A stretch of DNA of 64,000 nucleotides from CAVROP01 sp050008495 (GTDB lineage Bacteria; Acidobacteriota; Terriglobia; UBA7540): assembly GCA_050008495.1 (NCBI GenBank), contig JBEKMN010000011.1, positions 1-64,000 of the forward strand, given 5' to 3'. The notes beneath the pieces were generated by a model. It worked only from the letters and a program-made list of their open reading frames with translations. It had not been told where the DNA came from and did not search any database. Made by a program: the position numbers and the translations under genes. Below, piece by piece: positions 25,201-32,589 of the stretch (positions within the stretch are counted from its first letter, which is position 1; each line of letters begins with the position of its first letter).

Positions 25201-25862
25201 ATGCGGAATTCGGCAATGGTATCGAGGTTCGGATAGGTGTTGAATGTGGAGGCCGAACCCTCGTCCGTGTTGTTGCCGCCGTCAATCTCCCAGTTGGCAT
25301 ATTGCATGCGGTTGCCGTTGAAGGAGATGCTGTTATTTCCTGCTACGCCGACGTGGATGGCATCCAAGCCATCGGAAGGTGCGGCGCCTGGAATCAGCAG
25401 GGCCAGCGTGACCCAGTTGCGGCCGTTCAAATCCAGGTTGGCGATTTGAGTGTTGGTGACGACGCTGGAAACGGCGGCGGTCTCGGTCTGCACCTTGGGA
25501 ACGTTGCCGCTTACCGTAACCTCCTGCGTCATCTGGCCTACGGTCATCTGTAGGTCTACGCGCTGGATCTGTCCGACTTCGAGAGTGATGCCAGAGCGCA
25601 CCAGTTTCTGGAAGCCTGCCGCTTCCGCCGTAATTACATAATCGCCAATGGGGATAGCCGTGACTGCGAAGAATCCGGCTGAATCACTCTTCAACACTTG
25701 TTTGAAGCCCCTGGCGGGGTTTTCGATCGTGACCTTGGCGTTAGGAATCACCGCGCCGGTTTGATCGGTCACGGAACCGTTAATCCGCGCGGTGTCCTGA
25801 GCCAAGGCGCTCAAGCAGACGGCCAAGAGGGCCGCCGCCAGCAAAATGAAACCTCTTCTCAT
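22209..25862 (-). CDS. Oar-like TonB-dependent receptor (carboxypeptidase-regulatory domain)
   Basis: A 1217-residue outer-membrane receptor. It has a signal peptide (MRRGFILLAAALLAVCLSALA), a regulatory beta-sandwich (about 24-105: GSVTDQTGAVIPNAKVTI, AIPIGDYVITAEAAGFQ), a plug (about 120-235: LNGRNWVTLALLIPGAAPSDGL, EIDGGNNTDEGS) and a long barrel ending LGLKFIF. Such receptors are abundant in Acidobacteriota and are thought to import saccharides or other large substrates. AGGAGG lies 7 bp before ATG 25862. It is clearly paralogous to the next upstream receptor (26367-29948) and is followed by a terminator. Confidence 0.92.
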   Translation of the reverse strand: MRRGFILLAAALLAVCLSALAQDTARINGSVTDQTGAVIPNAKVTIENPARGFKQVLKSDSAGFFAVTAIPIGDYVITAEAAGFQKLVRSGITLEVGQIQRVDLQMTVGQMTQEVTVSGNVPKVQTETAAVSSVVTNTQIANLDLNGRNWVTLALLIPGAAPSDGLDAIHVGVAGNNSISFNGNRMQYANWEIDGGNNTDEGSASTFNTYPNLDTIAEFRISTSNYGAEMGKHAGANIELATKGGTKDFHGDAFEYVRNDDFDASDFFTNRVNQAKSPLKWNDFGYTLGGPIYIPGHWNTSKTKSFFYWSEDWRRYRVGQVIGGSNNVPTTLERTGDFSECDKTSGNYNSIVATGCTLPTIPGAPGVTYDNVASMPGYNAAAFANGTDLLNALYPLPNGGPAGHENGWLTSSSAPTNWRQEQIRIDQNITDKTQAFFRYTQDTWNTLSVPSLWEWSSYDTIKTPFKGPGESAVFHVTHTFKPTLTNEFVAAYTTDHIFLYNQSADSVAGTLNRPSNFQMAHLFAGNASNTLMPDLELCGGVGFCTWEGAGNHPWFNSNPIITWKDNMAWVHGNHTTKFGFYLENYRKNEQFGTDVQGNVEEGAGGPITTGNALSDLFLGRITTYAEGSQLVNGTAVGGYPKGHWQMTDLEPYIQDDWKVTRKLTLNLGVRYYIYTRIHDVSNPTIDSGFIASQYSRAAEDPLDANGNFVFPATGATPANYGNGLVECGHNGIPNGCQLRNTGGNIAPRLGFAWDPFGTGKTSLRGGYGIYFESGNGNEAQTEGGEGNPPSDAGVSVYNLYSATAPAAGYSIIAPSGLYVPAPPGYTPIPYSQKWPSVQQYSLTLEHEFPGNSLLSVAYVGALGRHLARNFPLNEIFPSTVANGATMNVPVLAGLTGTKAPAYGGPGDSGQQLCDSSGNCNVQTTLIYGEKPSTLFVPYLGYGGMGMKENTAVSTYNALQGSFRHSFSHGLTLQAAYTWSHAIDNSSETYAENGESIDDSNFGRWKATSDLNRTQIVQLNYVYAIPAFKKSPNAFLRQSLGGWQVSGITSFFTGTPSDFNCGVTGYSSGIGGSVRCDVVSKPHIQKGTYNDPTYGPTPTWYNMADFAQPQYSELLANGEPSMFGNMGRNVLTAPGENNWDMALEKNISTPWFRGEHSNVQFRLETFNTFNHPQWNGFNNGCSGSTGFGQSCLLNQTAPGEVNSDRGPRNVQLGLKFIF

Positions 25863-26101
25863 TGCGTCCTCCTCTTTGGAACCTAAAGTGGTGAAGGCTC
25901 TCGGAAGAGCCACGGGCCGGCGAACGTCGAAACGCTACTCACCCTTAGAGGCGAACTAACCCCCAACTAGGCTTATCGACTTCCGCAGGTTGTTGCGACT
26001 CCTTAGAAGTTTGACCCAACGCTAAGTCTTGGCAAGTGATGCTGGACCGGTTTAGTGGCCCAGGGCAGAAGGTGCCCACAATTATGACCACCAAGAGGCC
26101 G

Positions 26102-26131
26102 CTTATATCACCGGCCCCTGATGCTTGTCAA
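26102..26131 (-). promoter_or_regulatory. Sigma70-type promoter of receptor gene 22209-25862
   Basis: On the minus strand TTGACA (26131-26126) is followed after 18 bp by TATAAG (26107-26102). The spacer contains GGCCGGTGA, which also occurs in the spacer of the matching promoter at 30015-30043, so the whole element is conserved between the paralogous genes. Confidence 0.7.
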
Positions 26132-26312
26132 GCAATTTTTTTAAATAGATTATTTGTGCGGTTTTTATGATGTACGGCTGGGTACTCCTTGGGAGGCCGG
26201 TGAGACGCCCAGCGCCCGAGGGTTCGACCCAGAACTTTCGCACTACAGAGGCGCGGACACGCAGAGAAAAGGCCTCTGATTCCTTCACGGCTCCGGAGGG
26301 TTGGGATATGTG

Positions 26313-26340
26313 CAGGGGCGGCCACGAGCGCCGCCCCTAC
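26313..26340. repeat. GTAGGGGC-family palindrome
   Basis: AGGGGCGGCC and GCCGCCCCTAC flank a small loop 26 bp beyond the stop of the receptor at 26367. It may act as its transcription-end hairpin, as no T-tract terminator is seen there. Confidence 0.7.
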
Positions 26341-26366
26341 CAGCAACTAACTACTGGCCACTGTTC

Positions 26367-29300
26367 TTAGAACATCAGTTTCAGCCCCAACTGCATGATG
26401 CGCGGCGAGCGTGCGTAGCCGATCTCGCCGTTGCCGATATTATTTGGACCGGTGCAGGGTTCGCCCGGAGGGGTGAGGCCATTGCACCCGATGCTGACCC
26501 CGGCGAACTGAGTGTGATTGAAGGTATTGAACGTCTCCCAGCGGAACTGGAGCGAAGAGTGCTCGCCCCCAAACCAGGGGGTCGAAAAGTTCTTAAGCAG
26601 CGCCAAGTCCCAGTTGTTCACGCCGGGGCTAGTGAGCGCGTTGCGCCCCATGTAGCCGAACATGCCGGGCTCACGGTCGGCACGCAATTGGGGAAACGTG
26701 ATCTGGCTGATCATCGACGGATCGACCCAACTGGGCGTGGGACCGTAGGTGGGATCGTCGTAGACCCCCTTCTTGATCTTCACCGGACCAAGCGTGTTGC
26801 ACATCGAACCGCCGCCCACCCCCGTAGCATAGCCCAGCCCGCTCACGGGATCGGTAATGCCGCAGGTGATGAAATTCACGGGTTCGCCGGTGTAGAAGCT
26901 GGGGATGCCGCTAACGGTCCAACCGCCGAGCGCCTGCCGGGTCACAGCACTGTTGGCATGCTTAAAGAACGGCATTTCGTAGATAACGCTCATTTCCACC
27001 ACCTGCGAGCGGTTCAGGTCGGAAGTCGCCTTCCACCGGGACAAATCCGTGTTGTCGTCGATGCCCGTGGCAAAATAGGTGGAGGTGGAGTTGTCAATAG
27101 CGTGCGCCCACGTATAGGCGGCTTGGAAGGTGAGGCCATGACCCACGTCATGGCGCATGGAGATCTGGAGGGAGTTGTAGTTCGAGACGGCCGTGTTTTG
27201 CTTGCCGGTCATCCAGCCGTAGCCGCGATAGGGAACGAAAAACACCGACGAGTTCCCCCCCGGTCCGATCAGCGTGCTCTCGATGTCGCAGTTGCCGTTG
27301 TTGTCGCAGCCTACGCTGCCGGCGAGCGATGGAATGTTCGCGGTTCCGCCCCCCAGGGGCACCTGGTTGATGTTGATGGCAGTCGCCAGGTGACGCCCCA
27401 AGCTGCCGACGTAGCCGACACTCAAGATGTTGTTACCGGGGAACTCGTGCTGGATACCCAAACTGAATTGCTGGACGCTCGGCCACTTCTGGTGCAGGGG
27501 AATCGCGGTGTAGCCGCCCGGACTGATGGGCTCCGCGGAAGGCGAGTTGATGGGCTGAATGGCGCTGTAGCCTTGCAGGTTGTAGGCGGTCGGTCCCAGG
27601 GAGACGGGCGGATTGCCTTCGCCGCCTTCGGCGTTGGACTCGTTGCCGTTGCCCATTTCGTAATAAATGCCGTAACCGCCCCGGATCACCGTTTTGCCGG
27701 TGCCGAACGGGTCATAAGCAAAGCCTAAACGCGGAGCGAAGTTCTTCTTGGAGCCATAGAAACAGCCCTTGGGAACGCCGTGCGTACCGCAGGCGTAGAG
27801 GCCGTTGCCGTAGACGGTGTAGTTGGAGCCGGTTCCCGGCACCAGCACTGGGCCCAGCACGGGATCGTTTACCAATTGCGACTGGGCGGCAGCATTGTAA
27901 TCGCTGGGAAGGAAGGCCGAGTCGATATTGGTGGCGGAAACATCGTGAAATGGCTGGAAGTAGTAATAGCGAACTCCTATATTCAAAGTTAGTTTCTTCG
28001 TAACCTTCCAGTCATCTTCAACATAGGGCTCGATTTCATGCCCGTTCCAATGCCCTTTCGGGTAGCCGCCGAGGGCGGTGCCATTGAGGCTGATCGTGCC
28101 TTCCTGGTAGGAAGCGATGGTGCCCAGGTCCATGTCGGCCAGGCCGTTGCCGGTTGAAAGAGGACCATAGCCGAAGTTGAGAAAGCCCTGGGTGTTGGCG
28201 CCGAACTGCTCGTTTTTGTGATAGTCCTGGAGGTAGAAGCCGAATTTCACCGAGTGATTGCGGTGCATCCAGCCGACGTTGTCCTTGAAGTCCACGATCG
28301 GATTGGAGTTGAACCAGGGGTGGTTTCCGGCATCGGCGGTGAAGCCATTGAAAGAGATTGACGGCAGCAGCGGATTCGAGGCATTGGCAGAAAACAGGTT
28401 GTTCACCGTCCAACCCGCAGGTTTATCAATGGAGTGGTCGGGCGAGGATTCGCCGGCTTGGTTGAACAGCGAGATGTGATCCACCGAATAGCTCACCACG
28501 AACTCATTCATGAGGTTAGGTTTGAAGGTGTGGGTGAGGTGAAACACAGCGCTCTTGCCGGGACCCAAGAAGGGCGTCTTGATAGTGTCGGAAGATGAGC
28601 CCGTCCAGAGGGCGGGAACCGCAAGGGTGTTCCAGGCATCCTGCGTCCAGCGCACAAACGCCTGCGTTTTGTCGCTAAGGTTCTGGTCAACGCGAATCTG
28701 CTCTTGCCGCCAGTTGGTGGCCGTACTGGAGGAGACGACATAACCGTTTTCATGGCCCTGAGGGCCGGTGTTCGGGTAAGGAACGAGGCCATTTAGCAAT
28801 ATCTGTGCATTCGGATCGACGGTCACCTGATCGTTGGGATAGACATTCCCCGTCGCCCGCTCGACCGGCAGCACGCATCCGGAGGCCACGACAGCATTGT
28901 AGTTGCCCGAACTGGGATCGCATTCACTGAAATCGCCTGCCCTTTGCAGCATCGTGGGCACGCCGGCGCCTACCGTCTGGCCCTCGCGGTATCGCCGCCA
29001 GTCTTCCGACCAGAAGAAGAAAGTCTTCGACTTCGACGTATTGTAATGGCCCGGAATATAAACGGGGCCGCCAAGAGTGTAGCCCCAGTCGTTCCACTTT
29101 AAGGGACTCTTGGGGGCCACGCTACCGATGGAGGCGCGGTTAATGTCCCATGGATTGGCGTCGAACACGTCGTTCCGTACGTACTCGAAGGCATCGCCGT
29201 GAAATGCCTTGGTCCCCGATTTCGTCGCCACCTCAATCGTCGCGCCGGAGTGTTTGCCCATGTCCGCGCCGTAGTTGGAAGTCGAAATCCGGAATTCGGC

Positions 29301-29948
29301 GATAGTATCGATGTTTGGATAAGTATTGAAGGTGCCGGCAGAACCCTCATCGGTATTGTTGCCGCCGTCGACTTCCCAGTTGTTATATTGCATGCGGCCG
29401 CCGTTGAAGGAGATGTTGTTGTTCCCCAGCACGCCCACATGCGAGGTGTCGAGGCCATCGTCCGCTACGGCACCCGGGACCAGCAGCGCCAAGGTCACGA
29501 AGTTGCGGCCATTGAGGTTGAGGTTGGCAATCTGCGTTCCGGAGACGACTCCCGAAATAGCGGCAGTTTCCGTCTCAACCTTCGCCCCGGCGGCCACGAC
29601 CGTCACCTCCTGGTTGACCTGGCCCACGACCATGGTCAGGTCCACGCGCAGCGTTTCACCCACACCGACGGTGATGCCGGAACGCAACAGTTTTTGGAAT
29701 CCGGGCACTTCCGCCGTAATCACGTAGTCCCCGATGGGAACCCTGGGCGCCGAATACTCGCCAGCGGCGTTACTCACCAGGGATCGCATAAAGCCTTTTT
29801 CGGGGTTAGAAACCGTAATTTTGGCCGCCGGTATCACAGCTCCTGTTGAATCCTTCACCGTACCAACAAGGTTCGCCGTGTCCTGAGCCAAAACGCCGAC
29901 GGTGACGGTCAGGAACGTCAACGCCAGGAGAGTCAACGCGCGTTTCAT
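26367..29948 (-). CDS. Oar-like TonB-dependent receptor, paralogue of the adjacent gene
   Basis: A 1193-residue receptor with the same order of parts as 22209-25862: signal peptide (MKRALTLLALTFLTVTVGVLA), regulatory domain (GTVKDSTGAVIPAAKITV, RVPIGDYVITAEVPGFQ), plug (NLNGRNFVTLALLVPGAVADD) and barrel ending LGLKLMF. Long stretches match the paralogue (EYVRNDVFDANPWD against EYVRNDDFDASDFF; NPPVSLG against NPPSDAG). GGGAGGACCCC precedes ATG 29948. It is divergent from a GH18 gene, which suggests a chitin- or GlcNAc-polymer-linked ligand; this is inference from context. Confidence 0.92.
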   Translation of the reverse strand: MKRALTLLALTFLTVTVGVLAQDTANLVGTVKDSTGAVIPAAKITVSNPEKGFMRSLVSNAAGEYSAPRVPIGDYVITAEVPGFQKLLRSGITVGVGETLRVDLTMVVGQVNQEVTVVAAGAKVETETAAISGVVSGTQIANLNLNGRNFVTLALLVPGAVADDGLDTSHVGVLGNNNISFNGGRMQYNNWEVDGGNNTDEGSAGTFNTYPNIDTIAEFRISTSNYGADMGKHSGATIEVATKSGTKAFHGDAFEYVRNDVFDANPWDINRASIGSVAPKSPLKWNDWGYTLGGPVYIPGHYNTSKSKTFFFWSEDWRRYREGQTVGAGVPTMLQRAGDFSECDPSSGNYNAVVASGCVLPVERATGNVYPNDQVTVDPNAQILLNGLVPYPNTGPQGHENGYVVSSSTATNWRQEQIRVDQNLSDKTQAFVRWTQDAWNTLAVPALWTGSSSDTIKTPFLGPGKSAVFHLTHTFKPNLMNEFVVSYSVDHISLFNQAGESSPDHSIDKPAGWTVNNLFSANASNPLLPSISFNGFTADAGNHPWFNSNPIVDFKDNVGWMHRNHSVKFGFYLQDYHKNEQFGANTQGFLNFGYGPLSTGNGLADMDLGTIASYQEGTISLNGTALGGYPKGHWNGHEIEPYVEDDWKVTKKLTLNIGVRYYYFQPFHDVSATNIDSAFLPSDYNAAAQSQLVNDPVLGPVLVPGTGSNYTVYGNGLYACGTHGVPKGCFYGSKKNFAPRLGFAYDPFGTGKTVIRGGYGIYYEMGNGNESNAEGGEGNPPVSLGPTAYNLQGYSAIQPINSPSAEPISPGGYTAIPLHQKWPSVQQFSLGIQHEFPGNNILSVGYVGSLGRHLATAININQVPLGGGTANIPSLAGSVGCDNNGNCDIESTLIGPGGNSSVFFVPYRGYGWMTGKQNTAVSNYNSLQISMRHDVGHGLTFQAAYTWAHAIDNSTSTYFATGIDDNTDLSRWKATSDLNRSQVVEMSVIYEMPFFKHANSAVTRQALGGWTVSGIPSFYTGEPVNFITCGITDPVSGLGYATGVGGGSMCNTLGPVKIKKGVYDDPTYGPTPSWVDPSMISQITFPQLRADREPGMFGYMGRNALTSPGVNNWDLALLKNFSTPWFGGEHSSLQFRWETFNTFNHTQFAGVSIGCNGLTPPGEPCTGPNNIGNGEIGYARSPRIMQLGLKLMF

Positions 29949-30014
29949 GGGGTCCTCCCACAAGGCAAAAAGATAGGCAGACAAAGAGTCGCCAGTCTTA
30001 GCAACTGAATGTGC

Positions 30015-30043
30015 TAGATATCACCGGCCAACAGATTTGTCAA
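30015..30043 (-). promoter_or_regulatory. Sigma70-type promoter of receptor gene 26367-29948
   Basis: On the minus strand TTGACA (30043-30038) is followed after 17 bp by TATCTA (30020-30015), with GGCCGGTGA inside the spacer as in the promoter of the paralogous receptor. The predicted leader is about 60 nt. Confidence 0.72.
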
Positions 30044-30218
30044 GCACACTTAAGTACCGTATTTTCTGAGGGCTCCCCGTCCGGGCATGCTCCTTTGTCC
30101 GGCCTTTTGCTTAGGGAGCCTCGAATCTCGGATAGCGGCTTTACCGAGGCTCGAGAGCCTGAGTTAGCTTAGAGGTTAACGAGAAAGTTGCGGCGTGGCG
30201 CGGTGGCTGACCGCAGTG

Positions 30219-30224
30219 TATACT
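30219..30224 (+). promoter_or_regulatory. Possible -10 element of the GH18 gene
   Basis: TATACT lies 50 bp before the GH18 ATG. The -35 at 17 bp spacing (TGGCGC) is poor, so activation by a regulator would be expected if this is the promoter. Confidence 0.35.
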
Positions 30225-30274
30225 TTGCTTTGCCACCGCGGCCAACTTCGAACTCTTCGAACGGGGAGGCTCCT

Positions 30275-31399
30275 ATGAAACACTCTCGACGTTTCTCAGT
30301 GAGCAGATGGGGCTTGTTGGTCTTGGCACTGATGTGCGGCCCCTGGATGGTCCCTGCGCAAGGCCAGCAACTCACCAAGCGGTTGGTGGGCGATTATGCC
30401 TATTGGAGCCGGACGCAGACTCCTCCCTATAGCTCAGCGCAAATACCAATGTCGAAGCTCACTCACATTAATCACGCTGGTGTGAACTTCGATTCCAAAG
30501 CCAATCTGGTGGTGCCTAACGGGTTCCTCGAGCCCGCGCTGATCGAGAAAGCGCATGCGGCTGGGGTCAAAGTCCTGCTGCTTCTGGGAGGAGATTTCGC
30601 AGCGCTCGAAGCCCCCCCCTCTCTGATCCCAACCCTGGTGAACAACTTGCAGGTTTTCGAGGATGCGCACGGCTACGACGGCGTCGACATCGATTGGGAA
30701 TACCCCGCGACCGCTACGGATGCCGCCACTTTTCTCAACCTCATGGCCGCCCTGCGCGGGGCGTTTCCGAGTCCCACTTTTGTGCTGTCCGCCGACGTCG
30801 CGCCCTGGGGGGGCAGCGGCTACAACTTCTCGAACGTCACTCCCTTGGTGGATTACTTCAACATCATGATGTACGACTGCGCCGGACCCTGGGCGGACGA
30901 TGCGCAGCTCAATTCGGCGATCTTCCCCGACCCCTTCAATCCCGAACCCTACGAATGCGAGCCGGGTGGCTCAGTGAAGGAAACCATCGATATCTATGTC
31001 AACGACATGGAAGTTCCCCCTGCCCAACTCAACATGGGCACGCCGTTCTATGGATATCTGTACGAGAACGTCAGCGCTCTGCGGGGAAGTTGCACCAACT
31101 GCCCGAACACGGTCCTTTCGGAAAATTACGGCACGTTCATGAAGCAGCGCATCAACCAGAACGGTTGGCGGACCTATTACGACACCTACTCACTTGTCCC
31201 ATACATGTTGAGGACCGATGGCAAGCCGGGATACATCACCTACGACGATGCATTTTCGACGTTTTACCGGGTGGCCTACTCGGTGTGGCGAAGGGGCCTG
31301 GGTGGGAGTTTCATGTGGTCGCTGGATGCGGACTACGATGGCGAAACTCAGGACCTGCTCGACGCAATGTACAACGCCAGCCTGCCCCAAACGAAGTGA
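30275..31399 (+). CDS. Secreted GH18-family glycosidase (chitinase-like)
   Basis: A 374-residue exported enzyme. The signal peptide (LLVLALMCGPWMVPAQG) is followed by a GH18 TIM barrel with the DxxDxDxE signature DGVDIDWE (135-142), where E142 is the catalytic acid. The downstream YFNIMMYD motif matches the (beta/alpha)6 strand that supports substrate-assisted catalysis, and GGSFMWSLDADY is the last barrel strand. It should hydrolyse beta-1,4-GlcNAc polymers or related glycans outside the cytoplasm. GGGGAGG precedes the ATG. Its divergent neighbour is a large TonB-dependent receptor. Confidence 0.9.
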   Translation: MKHSRRFSVSRWGLLVLALMCGPWMVPAQGQQLTKRLVGDYAYWSRTQTPPYSSAQIPMSKLTHINHAGVNFDSKANLVVPNGFLEPALIEKAHAAGVKVLLLLGGDFAALEAPPSLIPTLVNNLQVFEDAHGYDGVDIDWEYPATATDAATFLNLMAALRGAFPSPTFVLSADVAPWGGSGYNFSNVTPLVDYFNIMMYDCAGPWADDAQLNSAIFPDPFNPEPYECEPGGSVKETIDIYVNDMEVPPAQLNMGTPFYGYLYENVSALRGSCTNCPNTVLSENYGTFMKQRINQNGWRTYYDTYSLVPYMLRTDGKPGYITYDDAFSTFYRVAYSVWRRGLGGSFMWSLDADYDGETQDLLDAMYNASLPQTK

Positions 31400-31433
31400 G
31401 CAGGAATGCAGAGGCACGGGCGGTGCAGTTGCC

Positions 31434-32456
31434 CTATTTCGCAGCCTCTCCCGCGGCCACCACTCCCTTTGATTCCATCTGCTTCATGATCTCGCGGATG
31501 CGCGGCGCAAATCGGCCTTGCGGGTCGGCTTTCAGGTAGTCCTGCATTTTGGCGTAAGCCTTCTCGAAGGCATTCTCTTTTAGATAAATATCTGCCAGTT
31601 TGACGTTCAACTCAGGCGGAGGGCTGGAGTTTAGGGACTGGGCCTTGAGATACTGCGTTTCTGCCGCGCTGTACTGCTTCAACCCGTACTGGGCCACACC
31701 TGACTGGTAATAAAACTGCCACGAATCCGGTGAGAGCCGCACGCCCTGCGCGAGGAGCGGCAGGGCTTCGCTAAAGCGCTTTTCGGCATTCAACAATTGT
31801 CCGAGCTCAACATAGGCGTCCAAATAGCCAGGGTCACACTGCAGGGATTTCCTTAGTGCTGTCTCGGCCTTCGTGTAATCTTGCTGCTGACTGAGAACCA
31901 TGCCGAGGTCCGTCTGGGCTCTGGCGTAGCACGGGTAGAGCTCGGCGGCCTTGGCCAAGTGCACGCGAGCTTCGGCGAGCTTGTTCGCTGCCAGCGCCTT
32001 CTCGGCCTTCTCGTACTCGCGGCGGGCCTCTTTCGGGGCCTGGGCATCGGAAAGCGCGGGAGGCGAGGACTTTGCGCGAGCCGTTTTGTGTGCAGGAGTC
32101 AAAATGATGTCCACGATATACGTCCCCGCCGCTTCGCCAAGATCGATCGACTGCTGGTAGGTCTCGAAGCCTTCAGCGGTTACCGTCAACAGGTACTCCC
32201 TTTTGGGAATGTGAAGGAAGTAGAACTCACCCGCCGTATTCACCGGCTGCTCGGCTACCCTCTCGTGCTCCTGCGTTTCGAGCTGCGCCATGGCCCCTGA
32301 CTTCAGCACCACGCCCTGGTCTGTCCGGACACGGCCGTGTAGCTCGATGTCCTGCTGGCCCGAGGCCCGCGACAATGCCAGAAGCATGATGAGGCCGCAC
32401 GCAGCAGGCTTGAGCGCCGCATGACGCACTATCGCCCTCAGCAGATCACGCCACAC
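31434..32456 (-). CDS. Secreted carboxypeptidase-regulatory/TPR protein
   Basis: A 340-residue protein with a signal sequence (ACGLIMLLALSRASG), a beta-sandwich domain (about 38-115: ELHGRVRTDQGVV, GEFYFLHIPKREYLLTVTAEGF) like the N-terminal domain of TonB-dependent receptors, then an Ala-rich linker and four to five TPRs. The start is a GTG. It lies at the 3' end of a three-gene minus-strand unit with CRTAC1 and TPR genes. I know no specific function; a periplasmic scaffold is likely. Confidence 0.8.
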   Translation of the reverse strand: MWRDLLRAIVRHAALKPAACGLIMLLALSRASGQQDIELHGRVRTDQGVVLKSGAMAQLETQEHERVAEQPVNTAGEFYFLHIPKREYLLTVTAEGFETYQQSIDLGEAAGTYIVDIILTPAHKTARAKSSPPALSDAQAPKEARREYEKAEKALAANKLAEARVHLAKAAELYPCYARAQTDLGMVLSQQQDYTKAETALRKSLQCDPGYLDAYVELGQLLNAEKRFSEALPLLAQGVRLSPDSWQFYYQSGVAQYGLKQYSAAETQYLKAQSLNSSPPPELNVKLADIYLKENAFEKAYAKMQDYLKADPQGRFAPRIREIMKQMESKGVVAAGEAAK

Positions 32457-32589
32457 GTACCCTCCCGCTCCGGCCGGCGGCTCGTTCCATCGATTGCAAC
32501 CCCATTACAAAAAGAGTACCGCCGCCCCGCGGGTGATGTCAATTCATCCCCACCTCACTCACAGGACAGGCAGGAGTGCCTGTGCGACT

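Larger units (their letters stand above)
25863..26366. other. Leader and spacer between two receptor genes
   Basis: This 504-bp gap has no gene I can support. It holds the promoter and a long untranslated leader (about 230 nt) of the receptor at 22209-25862, and a GTAGGGGC-family palindrome near the end of the receptor at 26367-29948. Confidence 0.6.
29949..30274. other. Divergent control region, receptor / GH18
   Basis: This 326-bp gap separates a minus-strand receptor from a plus-strand GH18 gene. It holds the receptor promoter (30015-30043) and a likely GH18 -10 element (30219-30224). Both genes could share a regulator bound here. No repeat of the common families and no gene is evident. 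Confidence 0.5.

Noticed and set aside
23268..25553. Long open frame of 761 codons antisense to the first large receptor gene
   Set aside because: It lies wholly opposite a gene with clear domains, has low-complexity Val/Gly/Ala/Arg-rich translation and no recognisable motif. Long antisense frames are expected at this GC content.
26301..27728. 475-codon open frame antisense to the second receptor gene
   Set aside because: Same reason: it mirrors receptor codons, begins inside a palindromic repeat, and shows no domain.
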